DNA of 64,000 nucleotides from Micropterus salmoides. Taxonomy: Eukaryota; Chordata; Actinopteri; Centrarchiformes; Centrarchidae. Each line of letters opens with the position of its first letter. Position 1 is the first letter of the stretch. Made by a program: the position numbers and the translations under genes. Where the stretch lies: assembly GCF_014851395.1 (NCBI RefSeq), contig NW_024044681.1, positions 21,468,992 to 21,532,991 on the forward strand, given 5' to 3'. Under the pieces are notes generated by a model. It was not told the origin of the DNA, did no database searches, and worked only from the letters and a program-made list of their open reading frames with translations. This document shows, piece by piece, positions 58,384-64,000 of the stretch.

Positions 58384-58555
58384 ATGGTACAAGGGCAAAT
58401 GTTTCCAATTATAAAGCTCAACTCTGGCAGATTTTTCCAAAGTTTACAGAGTTTATGTGATTTCTTGGCCAGATGCAATGACTTCTTCGACTCTCAACTG
58501 GTTGCCCGGCAACTTCATGGTGACAAAAAGACTTCAGCACATAACAAGCTAACCC
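58384..58555. repeat. dispersed-repeat fragment
   Basis: Contains TGATTTCTTGGCCAGATGCA and GGTTGCCCGGCAACTTC, phrases typical of a dispersed fish repeat. Another fragment of similar style is at about 59095-59215 (AGCTGTTTCCCTGTGTTTCT, then CTTTAAGCTAAGCTGGGCTA). Attribution is from general familiarity and is weak. Confidence 0.3.
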
Positions 58556-58975
58556 CCATAAAGGTACAAGGTACAAGGTATTTTAATTGTTCAATTACAA
58601 CACGGTTGTTTGTAGTTCCCTTCTGCCACAAAGCAGACAATGTATACAACAATTATATCATTATCTTCTGAGCGTGCTCTGAAGATCAATGAGCAGTTTT
58701 ATTCACCCTCTGCAGAGTCCTCCTGTCCTGGGCCGTGCACATCCCATTCAAGTTGGTGATGTTTCCAGTCAGGACACTTTCTATTGCTCCTCTGTAAAAG
58801 TTGACAAGAACTTGGTACAGGATATTAGCCTTCTTAAGTTTCCTAAAGAAATACAGACGTTTCTGGGCTTTCTTCACCATCGTGGAGATGTGAGATGACT
58901 GTGTCATATTCTCTGTGATGTTGATTCCCAGGAACCTAAAACTGTTCACCTGCTCCAACTCAGCTCCAGGAGTTT
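58556..58975 (-). pseudogene. L2-type LINE 3' remnant (minus strand)
   Basis: A 90-residue minus-strand frame reads EQVNSFRFLGINITENMTQS then KKAQKRLYFFRKLKKANI and FYRGAIESVLTGNITN. This is the same region as 43370-43620 (ERVNSFRFLGISIT...AQDRRAWQWV), so the two are copies of one L2-like subfamily. The 3' end, read on the plus strand, is AAGGTACAAGGTACAAGGTA at 58561-58580. Confidence 0.85.
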
Positions 58976-59215
58976 TTCTTCTTTTTTTTTAAATCAACAT
59001 CAGCTCCTTGGTTTTGCTGACCTTGAAAAAGCTTCAGTAAGTCATTTTTCCACTTCAGTGTAGGGGTGATGGTAGGTGCAATCTCTGGAGAAATCCAGTC
59101 TAGCTGTTTCCCTGTGTTTCTAGTCTTTTAATTTAAGCTGTTAAAATAGCTGTTTACTCCTGCTTCCTGTCTTTAAGCTAAGCTGGGCTACCATCAGCTG
59201 CCTGCAGGCTAATAA

Positions 59216-59912
59216 CACAACAATAAACTCATAGGCCTAGAGGAATAACGCCATGCTATTTCTGCTTTATCAGCTGTCCTCCTTTTATTTGAAACAAAAA
59301 CGTACTTATACTGTGGAGGAAAAACAAGTAGCTGTGAAATTTAAAAACATTGTGAAATGCAACCGATATAAATCCTAGTGACTGTCTTCCCCTCTGCTGC
59401 TGTCATCTCCACTAAACTCAGCTTTAGGCTTCCCCAGGCAAGACGAGGAACTTCTGTAGGCTAGACAGGTGAGTGGGTGACTGAGCCTTTGTAGGTGTGC
59501 GGCACACAGGTCTACTCAATGCGCGCAAACTAAAGTAGAATGCTCCAAGAATGAATTTATGAAAAGGGGCCGGGCAAGTTTTCGTGCATGGAGACAGTGC
59601 GTGTGGTTGCGTGTGTGCGCGGGCGCTGGGGTGGGGGTACACGGTGTCTTTCAGCACAGTCTTCAGAGAGCTCCGGAGAGGACAGTGTGGAGAGGATGTG
59701 GTTGTTTTTGCGCACCAGCTCAGGTTTACCTTTCCACGTTGCTACTTCAGCTGATTCTCCCGATCCCTTGGTTCGCCTTTTCACTCAGTTTTAAGCGCCG
59801 GGCATACTCTATATTGGACTGACTGGGACTTCTGCTGTATTTTTTTGTGGACTGGCAGGTTTTCGCGGGTGAAACCGTAAATTTGTTCCCGAGGCATTAC
59901 AGCCGAAGCGAC
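59216..59912 (+). promoter_or_regulatory. putative promoter and 5' UTR of the right-edge gene
   Basis: From about 59500 the composition shifts to GC- and CpG-richer sequence (GTGTGCGCGGGCGCTGGGGT and a GGTGGGGGT Sp/KLF-like box at 59629-59637). This ends at the coding start at 59913. Several open frames on both strands here are a side effect of the higher GC content. No TATA box is obvious. Confidence 0.45.
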
Positions 59913-59997
59913 ATGAGCGCAGGAAAACGTCCGAGCCTCAGGATGGACGTACCTGTTATCGTTTTGCTGATCCACTTGACTCATACTGAGATAAGAG
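59913..59997 (+). CDS. first coding exon (signal peptide) of the right-edge gene, candidate rxfp2
   Basis: ATG at 59913-59915 opens MSAGKRPSLRMDVPVIVLLI then HLTHTEIR and ends AGAG|GTAAAA at 59997/59998, phase 1. The hydrophobic core VPVIVLLIHL is typical of a signal peptide; a second ATG (residue 11) would start closer to it. The frame extends upstream only from a GTG, so the ATG is the choice. Human RXFP2, the relaxin-family receptor 2 with an LDL-receptor class A module and leucine-rich repeats, lies next to B3GLCT in the same orientation, which makes it the best candidate. No LDLa module is readable before the window ends, so this rests on synteny plus the signal peptide. Confidence 0.45.
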
Positions 59998-62900
59998 GTA
60001 AAAAACTAAGGAGAGGAAAGGATTTGATGAGAAGCCTAATTGATTTTTTTTTTTTTTGTGTTTTGTGTGTGCTGCCTTTCTTTGTCTGTCTCCTGTTTTA
60101 TGAATAGTATTATTACAGGCTGTAGCCTACCTAAATGTTAAAGGTAGTTTCCCCTATTTTTCATTACTAAATTGTTTTTAATCACAATTGTTCAGGTTGG
60201 TTTTGCATAAGAACATTGTCATCCACAGTAGAAGAGACAGTTCTGCAGAACATTAGTTACACTCTAAACTGTGTTAATGAATCTGTATTAACTCCACAGT
60301 GAGCTCAGGGCTCTTCAGGTTTTAAAAACCTCAACTGGGACAGGAAAACTATTTTGTAACCAGTAAGGCTTGTAACTATTTTGGACATAAATACATTTTC
60401 CTTGGATAATTGCCTGCTCTTCTGCTCAGATGGAGATGGGAAAGCATGACATTGTTAAATTCTGTATGAACAATATACAATCATTTAGAATATGTTTTAA
60501 GGAGCTAATTACATATTGGCTTAAGTTTAAATTAAGTAGGCCTATTAAAAATATGTGTAATAAGTAAGCTTATCTATGAGATTCAGGGAATTGTACAAGT
60601 CAATAGTCCATTAGTAAATATAAAGTACAAATGAATAAATAGCCTAATAAATGTGACATTAGAGGGTGACATAAAAGTGATTTTTCACTCCTGTCGCGTT
60701 CCAATCCCTGAAGAATGACTCCCGTCCCATCCCAATAAAAAATATCAGAAAATATTGTTTATTCATAATTGAAATGCATATTTATAATTAAAAACCAAAC
60801 CTATAATTCCCCTCCCGACCGCTCTGTTTACTTGTTTTCCTGTCCCCTGAAAATGAAACCAATGCTGAAGTGTGTGATTTTTTTCCTAATGGCCAGCAGG
60901 AGCAGCTCTACTAGTTGCAAAAAGAAGTCAGATTGTATAGAAGTCTATGAGAAAATGACCCTACTTCTCATTTGATTTATGACCTTAAGAAACACTTTCC
61001 TAATGAATTTGTGGTCTCTATCACTATTTTTTAAATCTTTTTCGTTACTGCATGATGGCAATTTTGTAAATTATGATCCTTTTTAGAGTAAATACACAAT
61101 AAAGCAGGGTATACTTTAGGACTTGGCTACCTTGTGATTGACAAGTTGCCACCATGGTGACCAGTCAATCAGAACAGAGGCGAGCCAAATCCACTGTGTT
61201 AATTTAACTAGCTGTGAACTTGTTTTTGGGTGTGGTCACTGTTTTTATCTAAGAACTTTGACCCAATGTGTTTTCAGTTAATGAAAGTAAATTTTAACAT
61301 TTTGGTTGCCTACAAATTTCTCGTTCAGAGGTCGGTTGTACTAAAAGATGCTCTAAGGACTGGCTGTTAAGTTCTTTCCATTAGCCTAAGTTAACATCAC
61401 ATTTTGTTTTGGATCATGTTCTTAAATCATTCATGGCCACTTACACTTCCTCCACCTCCCAGTTTGTGACTCAGATCCCCTCTCAGTTGTGTCAAATTGT
61501 GTGGATGTTACACAAAAACAGCACATATGTGTTGCTATTTTGTTCCCAACTGCTGTACGATTATAGTTGTTTTTCAATGTGATGCTAGTTGAATTAACTC
61601 TGTTAACAAAAAAAACAAAGCACGGGTCTTTTATTTGGTTCTGTTTGATATTTTGTTTATTGCTTTTCAATTCAATCATCATTCATATTTGATGAGACTA
61701 AAAATGTAAAATTATAATTTAAAAAGTGAAACTGCAAACAAATCACAAAAAGACAAAAATATAAATGAGATAAAAACAAAAAGTGACAAAACTTAATAAT
61801 GAACAAAAAGCAACACGACGTGTATCAATTCATTCTATTTAATGTCCTCAGTCAGGGACGCTTTTTCAACTTGTTTAAAGAAAGGACTCCATCTGACGAG
61901 CTATTCACAATGAGTCAAATCTTCCATCAGGGTGACTGGGGACATTTTTAAGCGTCAGAGATGTTGTGGAATTTATGCAATTAACATGAATCAGTCACAG
62001 AGCGATCAGAGTCACAGAGGCTATGACATTTTCTGGGACTTGGGTAGGAATGGCAATAAGGAAGCGTCCCACAGATATCCAGCTTAATCATTTCAACGAA
62101 CATTTGAGATAATGCATTCAGACTGTGTAATCCATGTCATATATCAACAGATACCACAAGACAATTGCCGACATTTGTCAGAATAAGTCTTTTCCGTCAT
62201 TAGAGAGACAGGGCACTTGGCTCACCTGCAGGAAATTTCTAGTGTCGAGACAGCAGAGATTCCAGTGCAGCAGGGATCGTGGAGCAAGCATCAGAAATTC
62301 AGTCAACCATCAAGAAATTGATTGAAATTTATTGTTATACTGGAGACGGATAGTCTCCAACGTGATTCAGTATATTGGGCTGTATATTATAGTGCAGTGA
62401 CAAATGGGTTTTGATGTGATTGCTGTCATCTTTACAGCGTAATAGCAAAGGAAATTATTTAATTAAGTTAATACTTGACTTGCAATTTCATTTTTCAACA
62501 AACAGTTTAAAGCGGCAGTGTATTATGGGGACTATAGTGTTACAGAGTCCATAGAGACAAACAGCAAAATTTATAAACAAAACCAGTTTTCAAGATTTTG
62601 ATTTTGGTATATTATCAGCTGATATGTGGGCCATTGGTAACTGAATAGATACAGTTGTTAATGAAGCCGCAACCTCTGGGAATTAAAATTCTCAACTGTA
62701 TAGCAGAAATAAACATGTTTACAGCCTGGTACAAAAATGGTTTTGGTCTTTATAGCTAATTTTCCTGAAGACAACTGTAGGAGGGGTGAATTTTTATATA
62801 TCTCCCCTATTTAAATTATATTAAGGTCTAAAGATATGCATGAATGAGGGTGGAATGCTTTGAGTCGCAGGTGGGTGCCCTCTCAGGTGGCTCGCTGCTA

Positions 62901-64000
62901 GATGATTCAGCAATCAGGCCAGCCAGTCAGGCACTGGTAACATATTGATGGCTGGAGCACACTGAGCTTCACAACGGCTCTTCAGAAACCTATCGGTGAC
63001 ATCCATGTTTTATACAGTCTTATGGTTGTGATGAGCACCCAAACGCAACCCATATTTCAATGAGACTGTGTTGGCAGAGGTCTCATATGATGCTTTGGCC
63101 ACTGTGAGACCAGTTAATGAAAGCACTTGCCCAACACAACGCATTGGTGCTTCTTGCCGACACCTCTCACAATCACTAACAAATGCTCCAACATTTTCTG
63201 TTGTTCTGGTTCTGTTCTCCAGCATAGAAAATAAAACATTGACTATAGGGGGTAAAGTGCTGATTCTCAGTTTTTAGAAATTTCAGCCCTGTTGTTCAAA
63301 CTAAATGTCAACACTTGAACTTCGCAGTCGGTGTTTAAACAGAGCCAAAAGAAAGAAAGTTTTTCTTCACAGATCACATTGTACTTTCAAAAACAGTTAC
63401 AAAGTATGGCGACAGAGAGAAGCAAATGCACAGAGTCAAATTAAGTTGTAAAGTCATATTTTCTGATACAGCATGGCTTCAATTATTTAGTGTCCGAAGT
63501 TTCATAAAAGATTTAATGGAATTTAACCTGAACAGAACTTTGAAGCTATTTGGTTTTGGAGACCAGGAGTCAAATGATGCAGCTGGCGTTAGATGCAACC
63601 TGAATGTTGACAAACAGCAAAATGTGTTCATTTAATTCGAAAAGTATGTGTGTAGGTGTGCACACTGATCAGTTCACTTAAGACTTGTTTCATTTTGAGG
63701 GGTCACACCAGCATGAATGGAATAAATCGGTATTTAAAAAATTAATGAATAATTAGCTCATAAACATAGCTCATAAAAAAATCTATTACTTCAACTAAAA
63801 ATGTGACTCTTGGTTTCTCTATACCATTGGAATGTTTTAAAACCGGTGTATCTTTTGTTGGTTTCAGATTTCAGGGAAACATTTCAGACTGACCAAACAC
63901 CACGCTGTTTCTTTGTTCTACAGTGCCTCAGTGCCCAGTGAAGTTTCCCTATCTTTCTGTTTTCATACATACGACTCTTTTTACAGCTGATGTCCTGCAG
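59998..64000 (+). other. probable first intron of the right-edge gene
   Basis: Four kb of AT-rich sequence after the donor at 59998. I see no LDLa, leucine-rich or other domain-coding exon. Two acceptor-like sites near the end (before 63924 and before 63987) could open an exon in the right phase; neither can be confirmed. Frames at 61431-61682 (minus), 62134-62325 and 63010-63277 are unsupported. Confidence 0.4.

Noticed and set aside
59847..60107. An 86-residue frame with 22 more residues upstream of the right-edge exon start
   Set aside because: The upstream extension begins at GTG, not ATG, and the downstream part runs past a good donor into a T-rich intron.
1..64000. CRISPR array, prokaryotic operon, provirus or an endogenous retrovirus
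   Set aside because: No regularly spaced repeats, no ribosome-binding-site gene runs, and no gag, protease, integrase or env-like frames or paired LTRs were seen. All reverse transcriptase pieces are of the non-LTR type.

Overview
This 64 kb window looks like nuclear DNA of a bony fish, probably a spiny-rayed teleost. It is AT-rich and intron-rich. It carries fish-type Tc1/mariner elements, L2/CR1-type LINE pieces, tRNA-derived SINEs, many short palindromic DNA transposons and long dinucleotide repeats. There is no operon structure, no bacterial signal, no rRNA or functional tRNA gene and no CRISPR array. Most of the short open frames fall in introns or repeats and are not genes.

One gene can be read completely: b3glct (beta-1,3-glucosyltransferase, the enzyme that adds glucose to O-fucose on thrombospondin type 1 repeats in the ER). 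It runs on the + strand from the ATG at 3744 to the TAG at 26190, in 15 exons with consistent GT-AG junctions and phases. The product is 479 residues with a signal peptide, the DDD metal-binding motif and a C-terminal RDEL.

Two further genes are clipped by the window edges. On the left, a minus-strand coding exon (651 down to 482) with a textbook donor leads out of the window; its peptide and position suggest medag. On the right, a plus-strand first coding exon (59913-59997) encodes a signal peptide; human synteny (b3glct followed by rxfp2, same orientation) makes rxfp2 the natural candidate, but no diagnostic domain lies inside the window.

The roughly 33 kb between b3glct and the right-hand gene holds no exon I can support. 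It is a graveyard of mobile DNA: two near-complete but dead Tc1-like elements with IR/DR ends are in the window (one in b3glct intron 1 at 4668-5888, one intergenic at 55778-57317). A third Tc1-like fragment is at 37794. LINE remnants lie at 34386, 41186, 43010, 45960 and 58556, and several MITE families are present, one interrupted by a SINE.

I found no new enzymatic or defence system. The items most worth a second look are microsatellites that overlap b3glct splice sites, the two-ATG signal peptide start, the palindromic element in intron 9, the MITE pair with a nested SINE, and the two unidentified flanking exons.
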